From the NCBI GenBank assembly GCA_000431775.1, contig FR888239.1, positions 1-18,289 on the forward strand: a DNA stretch of 18,289 nt. Reading direction: 5' to 3'. Position numbers and translations under genes: made by a program. This document shows positions 1 through 4,978 of the stretch, in pieces. How positions within the stretch are numbered: the first letter of the stretch is position 1; each line of letters begins with the position of its first letter. The notes under the pieces are model-generated. The model saw only the letters and a list, made by a program, of their open reading frames with translations. It was not told where the DNA came from and made no database searches. The stretch is from Clostridium sp. CAG:413. Its GTDB lineage: Bacteria > Bacillota > Clostridia > Oscillospirales > Acutalibacteraceae.

Positions 1-234
1 TGAAAAATCTGCAAAAACCATTGTTTGAAAGAAACATCAAGAATTGATTCCGAGCGTTGCTTTCGGCATTCTTTTTCTTTCCTCGCTGCTCACCATTCCG
101 AAATAAAGCTGACAGACATATGGGGGAAGGGGGCCGGCTTCGGTTCGGATGGGTGCCGCTCTTGATTTGCAGCGGGTGACAAGCCGTCATTCGAGGCATA
201 CCGGAGCACACCATCCTTACAATAAACTAAACTG
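1..234. other. intergenic segment, no supported gene
   Basis: I see no convincing gene here. A short minus-strand open frame (about 90-299) overlaps the 3' end of the next gene in another frame, has no ribosome binding site and resembles no family I know. No strong hairpin-plus-T terminator is visible for the gene ending at 235. The left boundary is cut by the window, so a neighbouring element may continue outside it. Confidence 0.4.
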
Positions 235-786
235 TTAAGAATAGATTTTATACAGTTTTGTTTCAGTGTCGATACTGCTTGCACGGGCAAAACTGTCATT
301 AAAACTCGATCCTTTGGACAAATGATAAAAAAGATTTACAATAAACAATAGACTTCCGTTGCCCTCGATGTAATCCGTCGGAGCAACGAAGATATTGTTA
401 TTTCGATTAAACTCTTTACATAGTTCTCCCGCACCTGTGGTGCATCCGGTGCATATAACGGTTTTATCCTTGATTTTTACCGAACCTTGTAATTCTTCAT
501 AACCGATATTATTCCTGCACTCATTCGGATAATAGACATTCTCTCCTAAAATCGGAACGATTATCTTTTCGTCGTCACCGTGACACCCGATAATTAAATA
601 GTCATAGTTAAAATTATGTTTCCCGCCGAATACATCAAAGTAATCCTGCGGTCTGCCTATGTTATACATAGTTACAATGTACCCGAAATATTCAAGAACA
701 CTTCTGATGGCAAAGCTTTCCAAACCTATACCATTGCCGTTTAATATATGCACTCTTTTTATATCCGTAACCTCCGCAAAATTCAT
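235..786 (-). CDS. stand-alone CHAT/caspase-like (clan CD) putative protease
   Basis: This 183-residue protein matches no named family I can recall with certainty, but its motif layout resembles the CHAT/caspase fold. A hydrophobic strand ends in His-Gly (LIIGCHG, H69-G70). About 46 residues later another strand ends in VICTGCTTG (C115), like the SACxTG catalytic-cysteine motif of CHAT domains. The tail (IFVAP...GNGSLLFIVNLFYHLSKGSS) resembles the helix that follows the active site in that fold. There is no signal peptide or membrane segment, so it should be cytosolic. No partner domain or obvious substrate is encoded with it. The gene has its own near-consensus promoter only about 6 bases ahead of the ATG and no Shine-Dalgarno, so the start is uncertain. 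It is AT-richer than the genes right of the tRNA. Fold assignment is inference; activity could be lost. Confidence 0.6.
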   Translation of the reverse strand: MNFAEVTDIKRVHILNGNGIGLESFAIRSVLEYFGYIVTMYNIGRPQDYFDVFGGKHNFNYDYLIIGCHGDDEKIIVPILGENVYYPNECRNNIGYEELQGSVKIKDKTVICTGCTTGAGELCKEFNRNNNIFVAPTDYIEGNGSLLFIVNLFYHLSKGSSFNDSFARASSIDTETKLYKIYS

Positions 787-798
787 TTTATCAAATTG

Positions 799-827
799 AT
801 TATATCAAAGAATGAAACTCTTGACAA
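799..827 (-). promoter_or_regulatory. promoter of the CHAT-like gene
   Basis: On the minus strand, TTGTCA (822-827) is followed after exactly 17 bases by TATAAT (799-804). The expected transcript start, about 792, is only some 6 bases before the ATG at 786, implying a leaderless or nearly leaderless mRNA. A weak 6-bp hairpin (817-822/834-839) overlaps the -35 region and might end transcripts of the upstream gene. Confidence 0.65.
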
Positions 828-854
828 TAATGAAAGAGTCAAACATCTGTGTTC

Positions 855-1559
855 TTATGTGCGGACAAACACATAAAAATCGGGTTCCTTACCGCCATAG
901 ATATAGTTTCCCATTTTCCACTCCATAAATAAATACTCTGTACCGTTTATAGCTTTTATTTCATAAGCAGCAACAGTTGTGCGATGTATGTTAATAACGC
1001 AGCCTTTTGTCCATTTATCGTGCCACACCTCGTCCATAGTAGTCTGTTCCAATCTGCCGTCAGAGAAGAAGTAGATTTCTTTCAGATAAAGATCGTCGCA
1101 AGTATTGTTTGGTGAAAAGCTTTCCATTGTATCAACAAAACCAACAGACTTCCATTTTCCTGTTATACGCTCATCATAAACAAACGGAAGTTCAATGTTA
1201 TCGTGCCTGCCGAGAGTCGCTTTTGTATAGTGCTTTGAATTGAACTTGACAAAAATCTCGGTTTTGTTTTTTAGTCTGAAAAACAGATATTCCTTGCCGT
1301 CAATTACTTGTATATCGTATTTGTATGTAAGAATAGGCTCGTTACCGCCGTAATGAATTAAAAGAACGCCTTTTGTCCAGCCTTCAAATATCCAGTACGG
1401 TTCACCGTTCGGCAAAAAGTATATTGTATCATATTCACCGCTTTTTTCATTTAATCCGATAAGCGAAGTACAATATGTATTTTCAATCCAACCGATATTA
1501 TTCCATTTCCCAATGACAGCTTCGTCATTTACAAACTGCATTCCATTCGCTATTTTCAT
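855..1559 (-). CDS. two-repeat beta-domain protein of unknown function
   Basis: A 234-residue soluble protein without signal peptide or membrane segment. It consists of two related halves of about 105 residues. Each half runs: GKW..(I/V)G(W/F)(I/V)(E/D), then (I)YF(L/S)(P/D)G, then WTKG, then a strand ending (V/A)I(D/N)G.EYLF. Repeat 1 spans about residues 15-105 and repeat 2 about 132-233. From memory, similar single copies occur as C-terminal extensions of BlaR1-like M56 proteins in Bacilli, where they look like small lipocalin-like beta domains; I cannot confirm this here. The start is supported by AGGAGA about 7 bases ahead of the ATG and a good promoter. It is AT-rich like its neighbour at 235-786, but each gene has its own promoter. 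No catalytic residues are evident, so a ligand- or protein-binding role is the best guess. Confidence 0.7.
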   Translation of the reverse strand: MKIANGMQFVNDEAVIGKWNNIGWIENTYCTSLIGLNEKSGEYDTIYFLPNGEPYWIFEGWTKGVLLIHYGGNEPILTYKYDIQVIDGKEYLFFRLKNKTEIFVKFNSKHYTKATLGRHDNIELPFVYDERITGKWKSVGFVDTMESFSPNNTCDDLYLKEIYFFSDGRLEQTTMDEVWHDKWTKGCVINIHRTTVAAYEIKAINGTEYLFMEWKMGNYIYGGKEPDFYVFVRT

Positions 1560-1602
1560 TATATCTCTCCTAAATTCCGATTTTTCGTTTTATTTCAAAA
1601 AT

Positions 1603-1631
1603 ATTATACCATATCTTTGCGAATTTTTCTA
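1603..1631 (-). promoter_or_regulatory. promoter of the two-repeat gene
   Basis: On the minus strand, an extended -10 (TGGTATAAT; hexamer at 1603-1608) lies about 45 bases ahead of the ATG at 1559. A weak -35 (TAGAAA, 1626-1631) sits 17 bases further upstream. The TG extension compensates for the poor -35. Confidence 0.6.
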
Positions 1632-1667
1632 CCGAAAAGCCTTATTTTAAGCGGTTTTCGGGCATAG

Positions 1668-1704
1668 AAAAAATCCACCGTAATTCTATCAAAATTACGG
1701 TGGA
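1668..1704 (-). terminator. hairpin terminator beyond the tRNA-end copy
   Basis: A perfect 12-bp stem (TCCACCGTAATT at 1674-1685, complement at 1693-1704) is followed on the minus strand by six T residues (1668-1673). This is a textbook Rho-independent terminator. It sits 4 bases beyond the copied tRNA 3' end at 1709-1724, so it may be the original terminator of the tRNA-Ser gene before the intervening segment arrived. Confidence 0.75.
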
Positions 1705-1708
1705 CTTA

Positions 1709-1724
1709 TGGCGGAGAGCAAGGG
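1709..1724 (-). repeat. 16-bp copy of the tRNA-Ser 3' end (att-like)
   Basis: TGGCGGAGAGCAAGGG here is identical to 1896-1911, the CCA end, discriminator, 3' acceptor strand and start of the T-arm of the tRNA-Ser gene. Bases beyond 1724 do not continue the tRNA. Direct repeats of a tRNA 3' end are the usual scar of site-specific integration into that tRNA. Here the two copies are only 187 bp apart, so any element would be a tiny remnant. Confidence 0.6.
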
Positions 1725-1805
1725 GCGCAGTCGGTCAGGTGGTTCACGGATATCGACTTATGCCGCTTGCGGGTCAGGTTTATCACGGAGTGTTCCCACG
1801 CCCTA

Positions 1806-1828
1806 AAAACGCTTCCCCGAAGCGTTTT
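1806..1828. terminator. perfect 10-bp hairpin inside the tRNA-flanking insertion
   Basis: AAAACGCTTC (1806-1815), a CCC loop and GAAGCGTTTT (1819-1828) form a perfect short hairpin with an A-run on one side and a T-run on the other, so it could terminate in either direction. No gene in the window obviously needs it, which suggests it is part of a mobile or repeated intergenic unit. Confidence 0.5.
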
Positions 1829-1858
1829 CTTAACGGGCTTTCGAATCCCTTGCATAAA

Positions 1859-1893
1859 AAATAAAGCTGACACCATGCGGTATCAGCTTTATT
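1859..1893 (-). terminator. terminator of tRNA-Ser
   Basis: AAATAAAGCTGA and TCAGCTTTATTT form a 12-bp stem with a loop of about ten bases, starting 2-3 bases after the CCA end of the tRNA-Ser gene. On the minus strand the stem is followed by a T-rich tract (complement of ATAAAAAA near 1854-1861), as expected for a Rho-independent terminator of the tRNA transcript. Confidence 0.65.
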
Positions 1894-1895
1894 TC

Positions 1896-1988
1896 TGGCG
1901 GAGAGCAAGGGATTCGAACCCTCGAACAGGTGATAGCCCGTTACACGATTTCCAATCGTGCTCCTTCGACCAGCTCGGACAACTCTCC
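1896..1988 (-). tRNA. tRNA-Ser (anticodon GGA)
   Basis: The minus strand folds as a class II tRNA. The acceptor GGAGAGT pairs with GCTCTCC (one G-T pair). The anticodon stem CACGA/TCGTG holds the loop TTGGAAA, giving anticodon GGA (reads UCC/UCU). A long variable arm typical of serine tRNAs is followed by T-arm GGGTTCGAATCCC, discriminator G and an encoded CCA. A promoter lies directly upstream and a hairpin terminator directly downstream, so it is a single-gene transcript. Its 3' end is duplicated at 1709-1724 and 14 bp of its T-arm region (1905-1918) recur inverted at 1840-1853. Confidence 0.95.
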
Positions 1989-2012
1989 GTATCTGCAATC
2001 AAATGCTCAATT

Positions 2013-2041
2013 ATTATATACGAGCCGGAGCAAAAAATCAA
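2013..2041 (-). promoter_or_regulatory. promoter of tRNA-Ser
   Basis: On the minus strand TTGATT (2036-2041), 17 bases, then TATAAT (2013-2018). The predicted start near 2006 leaves a leader of about 18 bases before the mature tRNA 5' end at 1988. No ribosome binding site follows, as expected for an RNA gene. Confidence 0.7.
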
Positions 2042-2190
2042 GTGTTTTTTCATAAAAATACGGAATAATTTGTTTTTTACACTCGGTCGGGCTCTTGAAT
2101 GCCTAAAAGTCGGTCGATTTTACATTGAAACGAAGATTTGCCCCGCCGCTGACAATTACCACTTGCAAACCGGCGATATTTAATGTATTA

Positions 2191-2196
2191 TATAAT
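2191..2196 (+). promoter_or_regulatory. -10 box for the exonuclease-rmlB operon
   Basis: A consensus TATAAT lies 35 bases ahead of the exonuclease start. I find no good -35 at standard spacing (a TTGCAA lies 22 bases upstream, too far), so this is only a candidate promoter. The intergenic region 1990-2190 otherwise holds just the divergent tRNA promoter. Confidence 0.4.
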
Positions 2197-2230
2197 GTAG
2201 TCATTCAAAATCGCTAAAAGGAATGTTTTG

Positions 2231-3106
2231 ATGCAGTATATTATAATGGATCTCGAGTGGAATAATACCTATGCCAAAAAGGCGGACGGCTATATCAACG
2301 AGATAATTGAAATAGGCGCGGTGAAGCTCGACGACGAGCTTGAGACGGTGGACACCTTCTCATGTATTATCCGCTCTCAGATAGGCAAGAAGCTCAGGGG
2401 CAGCGTCAAGCGCCTGACTCACCTGACAAACGACGATATCAGCACGGGAGTCCCGTTCACCAAGGCGTTCTCCGTCTTTCGCAAATGGGTCGGCACGAGC
2501 GAGACGGTGGTGCTCACATGGGGCGACGGCGACATACGGGTGCTGATAGATAATTACAAGTACCTCAACGGCATCAGGACTATTCCGTTCCTCAGCTATT
2601 ACTGCGACCTGCAAAAATATTATCAGACCAAGTTCAAATGCGACCGCAGCAAGCAGACGGGTCTTCTCGCCGCGGCGCAGAACCTCGACATTGACCCCGA
2701 GGTCTATATTCATCACCGTGCCCTCGGCGACAGTATGCTTACCGCCGATATATTCAAGGCGATGTATGACGAGCCGTTCTTTGCCGCAAACGTCATTGAG
2801 TGCAACGACGATTTCTATTCAAAGCTGCTGTATAAGGCAAAGGTTATAAGGAATATTGATAATCCGCTTGTGGATAAAAAACGCATGGAGCATATCTGCG
2901 AGACCTGCGGCAGACCCTGTCGCCAGCTCACCGAGTGGAAGTTCCGCGGGCAGTTCTTCAGGGCGAATTTCGTCTGCGAGCAGTGCAGCACCACCTACGC
3001 CGTAGGGGTGAGGTTCAGGAAAATGTACGATAAGGTCGAATACCGCAAGACCGTCTCGGTCAAGGAGGCCGAGCCGATCACTGATAATGAAGAAAAGGGT
3101 GAATGA
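2231..3106 (+). CDS. DEDDh 3'-5' exonuclease with C-terminal zinc ribbon
   Basis: A 291-residue protein of the DnaQ/RNase T exonuclease superfamily, which removes nucleotides from the 3' ends of DNA or RNA with two metal ions. The four acidic residues and the histidine of the DEDDh set are visible: MDLEWN (D7, E9), WGDGD (D101) and HRALGDS (H162, D167). After the exonuclease domain (about 1-180) comes a linker and a cysteine cluster CETC...CEQC (C223, C226, C249, C252), which looks like a zinc ribbon for nucleic-acid binding. ATG at 2231 is preferred over TTG at 2228 because AAAGGA lies about 8 bases before it. It resembles the KapD/ERI-1-like branch rather than the DNA polymerase III epsilon subunit. 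The next gene begins one base after its stop, so the two are probably co-transcribed; no functional link is obvious. Confidence 0.85.
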   Translation: MQYIIMDLEWNNTYAKKADGYINEIIEIGAVKLDDELETVDTFSCIIRSQIGKKLRGSVKRLTHLTNDDISTGVPFTKAFSVFRKWVGTSETVVLTWGDGDIRVLIDNYKYLNGIRTIPFLSYYCDLQKYYQTKFKCDRSKQTGLLAAAQNLDIDPEVYIHHRALGDSMLTADIFKAMYDEPFFAANVIECNDDFYSKLLYKAKVIRNIDNPLVDKKRMEHICETCGRPCRQLTEWKFRGQFFRANFVCEQCSTTYAVGVRFRKMYDKVEYRKTVSVKEAEPITDNEEKGE

Positions 3107-3107
3107 T

Positions 3108-4121
3108 TTGAAAATTCTTGTTACGGGCGGCGCCGGTTTCATAGGCTGCAACTTCGTCTATTATATGCTTGATAAGCATCCGGATTATGATATAGTCTGC
3201 CTCGACGCCCTCACATATGCGGGCAATCTCAAGAGCCTTAATAAGGCTATGGAGAATCCGAAATTTAAGTTCGTCAAGGGCAATATTGCCGACAGGGAGC
3301 TTGTTGACAAGCTCTTTGCCGAGGAGAAATTTGATATCGTGGTCAATTTTGCCGCCGAGAGCCATGTTGACAGGTCGATCGAGAATCCGTTTATATTCCT
3401 TGAGACAAACGTCACCGGCACGGCGTGCCTGCTCGACGCGAGCAGACGCCACGGCGTTTCACGCTATCACCAGGTCTCCACCGACGAGGTCTACGGTGAT
3501 CTGCCGCTTGACAGACCTGACCTCTTCTTCACTGAGACGATGAATCTTGTCACCTCAAGCCCGTATTCGGCTTCAAAGGCGTCCGCCGACCTGCTGACCC
3601 TCGCATTCCACAGGACCTACGGCCTGCCCGTGACGATAACCCGCTGCTCAAACAACTACGGCCCCTACCAGTTCCCCGAGAAGCTGATACCGCTCATGAT
3701 AGTCCGCGCTCAGGCGGATGAGAGCCTGCCCGTCTACGGCGAAGGTCTCAATGTGCGCGACTGGCTTTATGTTGAGGATCATTGCAAGGCGATAGATATG
3801 GTCATCCACTCGGGCAGAGTGGGGGAGATATACAATGTCGGCGGCCACAATGAGAAGCGCAATATAGACGTGGTCAAGACGATCCTTGCTGCTCTCTCAA
3901 AGCCGGAGTCGCTGATAACCCATGTCAAGGACAGAGCCGGTCACGACCTGCGCTATGCCATTGACCCGACCAAGATATCAACGGAGCTTGGCTGGCAGCC
4001 CGAGACCTCGTTCGACGTCGGTATCGCCGAGACTATCAAATGGTATCTCGATAACACCGAATGGATGGATGAGATAAAAAGCGGCGAATACGCCGAATAC
4101 AGTCGCAGGATATACGGTTAA
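3108..4121 (+). CDS. rmlB: dTDP-glucose 4,6-dehydratase
   Basis: This NAD-dependent enzyme converts dTDP-glucose to dTDP-4-keto-6-deoxyglucose, the second step of dTDP-rhamnose synthesis for cell-surface polysaccharide. With the TTG start it has 337 residues, close to the family norm. The Rossmann motif TGGAGFIG is at the N-terminus, the substrate-binding STDEVYG carries T125-D126-E127, and the catalytic YSASK gives Y153 and K157. RCSNNYGPYQFPEKLIP is a family signature. I chose TTG at 3108 because it gives the canonical MKILVTGGAGFIG start and has AAAAGGG 8 bases upstream. An in-frame ATG at 3087 would overlap the upstream gene and lacks a ribosome binding site. No rmlA, rmlC or rmlD is present here, so it is an orphan of its pathway within the window. 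Confidence 0.95.
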   Translation: MKILVTGGAGFIGCNFVYYMLDKHPDYDIVCLDALTYAGNLKSLNKAMENPKFKFVKGNIADRELVDKLFAEEKFDIVVNFAAESHVDRSIENPFIFLETNVTGTACLLDASRRHGVSRYHQVSTDEVYGDLPLDRPDLFFTETMNLVTSSPYSASKASADLLTLAFHRTYGLPVTITRCSNNYGPYQFPEKLIPLMIVRAQADESLPVYGEGLNVRDWLYVEDHCKAIDMVIHSGRVGEIYNVGGHNEKRNIDVVKTILAALSKPESLITHVKDRAGHDLRYAIDPTKISTELGWQPETSFDVGIAETIKWYLDNTEWMDEIKSGEYAEYSRRIYG

Positions 4122-4141
4122 ATCTGTTTTAATAAGTTTAT

Positions 4142-4176
4142 GCCCGTGCATACTTCATGTGTGCGCGGGTGTTTTT
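4142..4176 (+). terminator. terminator of the exonuclease-rmlB operon
   Basis: GCCCGTGCATAC and GTGTGCGCGGGT form a fully paired 12-bp stem (some G-T pairs) with a TTCAT loop, followed by GTTTTT. It begins 21 bases after the rmlB stop. Confidence 0.85.
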
Positions 4177-4236
4177 GCATCTTTGAAAACTTGTATTGAA
4201 ATTTATTAACTTTGTGTGAACATTTATATAAATCTC

Positions 4237-4265
4237 TTGACAAAAGTTTGAGATGGTGGTATGAT
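4237..4265 (+). promoter_or_regulatory. promoter of the RHH-clpB operon
   Basis: TTGACA (4237-4242), a 17-base spacer and TATGAT (4260-4265) make a near-perfect sigma-A promoter with an expected start near 4272. The -10 box overlaps an ATG at 4261 that would otherwise look like the gene start. A small inverted repeat CAAA-AG-TTTG (4241-4250) begins at the end of the -35 and could be an operator half-site pair, though it is short. I see no CIRCE (TTAGCACTC-N9-GAGTGCTAA) and no clear CtsR box. Confidence 0.75.
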
Positions 4266-4299
4266 ACAGTCAGAAAAGCAAAAAAAGGAGCTGATACTC

Positions 4300-4947
4300 T
4301 TGAAAAAGACCTTATACAGCCTGATGCTCAGCGACGAGGTCGTGAGAGAGGCGGATCGGCTTGCTCACCAAATGGGCACGAACCGTTCAAATCTGATAAA
4401 CCAGATCCTCGCCGAGTATCTCGGCATGACTACGCCGCAAAGGCGCATAAATGATGTCTTTCAGGCCATTGTCGAGGCCGTGGCACCATATGGGCAGCTT
4501 GTGCCGTTCTTTGCGCCGAATGACCTCACCATGTCGCTCAAAAGCAGCCTTGAGTATAAATACCGCCCCACCGTCAAATACGAGGTGGAGCTTTATGAGA
4601 GCGGGGAGGGTTCGATAGGCGAGCTTTCCGTTATATTCCGCACTCAGAGCGCTGCTCTTATCAGCGATATGACCGATTTCTTCCGCCTTTGGCACAAGAC
4701 GGAGCAGAAATACCTGCCGCGCAGGGGTGTTGTGAACGTCAATTATGCGCTCTATGACAACAAATTCTGCCGCAGCCTTGCCGTGCCGCACAAGGATTTC
4801 ACGCCGCAGGAGCTGGCGGGAGCTATCTCCGCCTATATCGAGCTTTTTGACGAGCTGATGAAGGGCTACCTCTCCGGCAGATATTCGGCAGCGGATATAG
4901 ACCGCCGTTACGGCGAGTATGCCGCGCGCCAAAACATTATTATTTAA
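4300..4947 (+). CDS. ribbon-helix-helix protein with large unknown C-terminal domain
   Basis: A 215-residue protein. Its first 42 residues match a CopG-like ribbon-helix-helix DNA-binding unit: strand YSLMLS (6-11), helix DEVVREADRLAHQMG, then RSNLINQILAEYLG after the TN turn. The remaining 170 residues (about 45-215) form a conserved-looking alpha/beta domain that I do not recognise, with a run of beta strands (KYEVELYESG, GELSVIFR, GVVNVNYALYDN) and a helical C-terminus. TTG at 4300 is chosen as start because AAGGAG lies 9 bases before it; the ATG at 4261 lies inside the -10 box and cannot be on the mRNA. It sits 31 bases ahead of clpB with no terminator between, so it probably shares a transcript and may regulate this operon. 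A dimeric regulator is likely; its signal is unknown. Confidence 0.75.
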   Translation: MKKTLYSLMLSDEVVREADRLAHQMGTNRSNLINQILAEYLGMTTPQRRINDVFQAIVEAVAPYGQLVPFFAPNDLTMSLKSSLEYKYRPTVKYEVELYESGEGSIGELSVIFRTQSAALISDMTDFFRLWHKTEQKYLPRRGVVNVNYALYDNKFCRSLAVPHKDFTPQELAGAISAYIELFDELMKGYLSGRYSAADIDRRYGEYAARQNIII

Positions 4948-4978
4948 GCAACCTATACTAAATTAAGCAGGTGATTTA

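Noticed and set aside
90..299. 69-codon minus-strand frame
   Set aside because: Overlaps the end of the CHAT-like gene in another frame, without ribosome binding site or recognisable domain.
1767..2183. Plus-strand frame of 138 codons and a minus-strand frame at 1783-1998
   Set aside because: Both run through the tRNA-Ser gene and its terminator, so they are read-through of RNA and repeat sequence, not genes.
4177..4299. CIRCE or CtsR heat-shock operator ahead of the clpB operon
   Set aside because: No TTAGCACTC-N9-GAGTGCTAA and no tandem GGTCAAA heptads found; only a short CAAA-AG-TTTG dyad is present.
4212..4454. 80-codon plus-strand frame overlapping the RHH gene
   Set aside because: Begins upstream of the promoter, has no ribosome binding site and is out of frame with the well-supported RHH protein.
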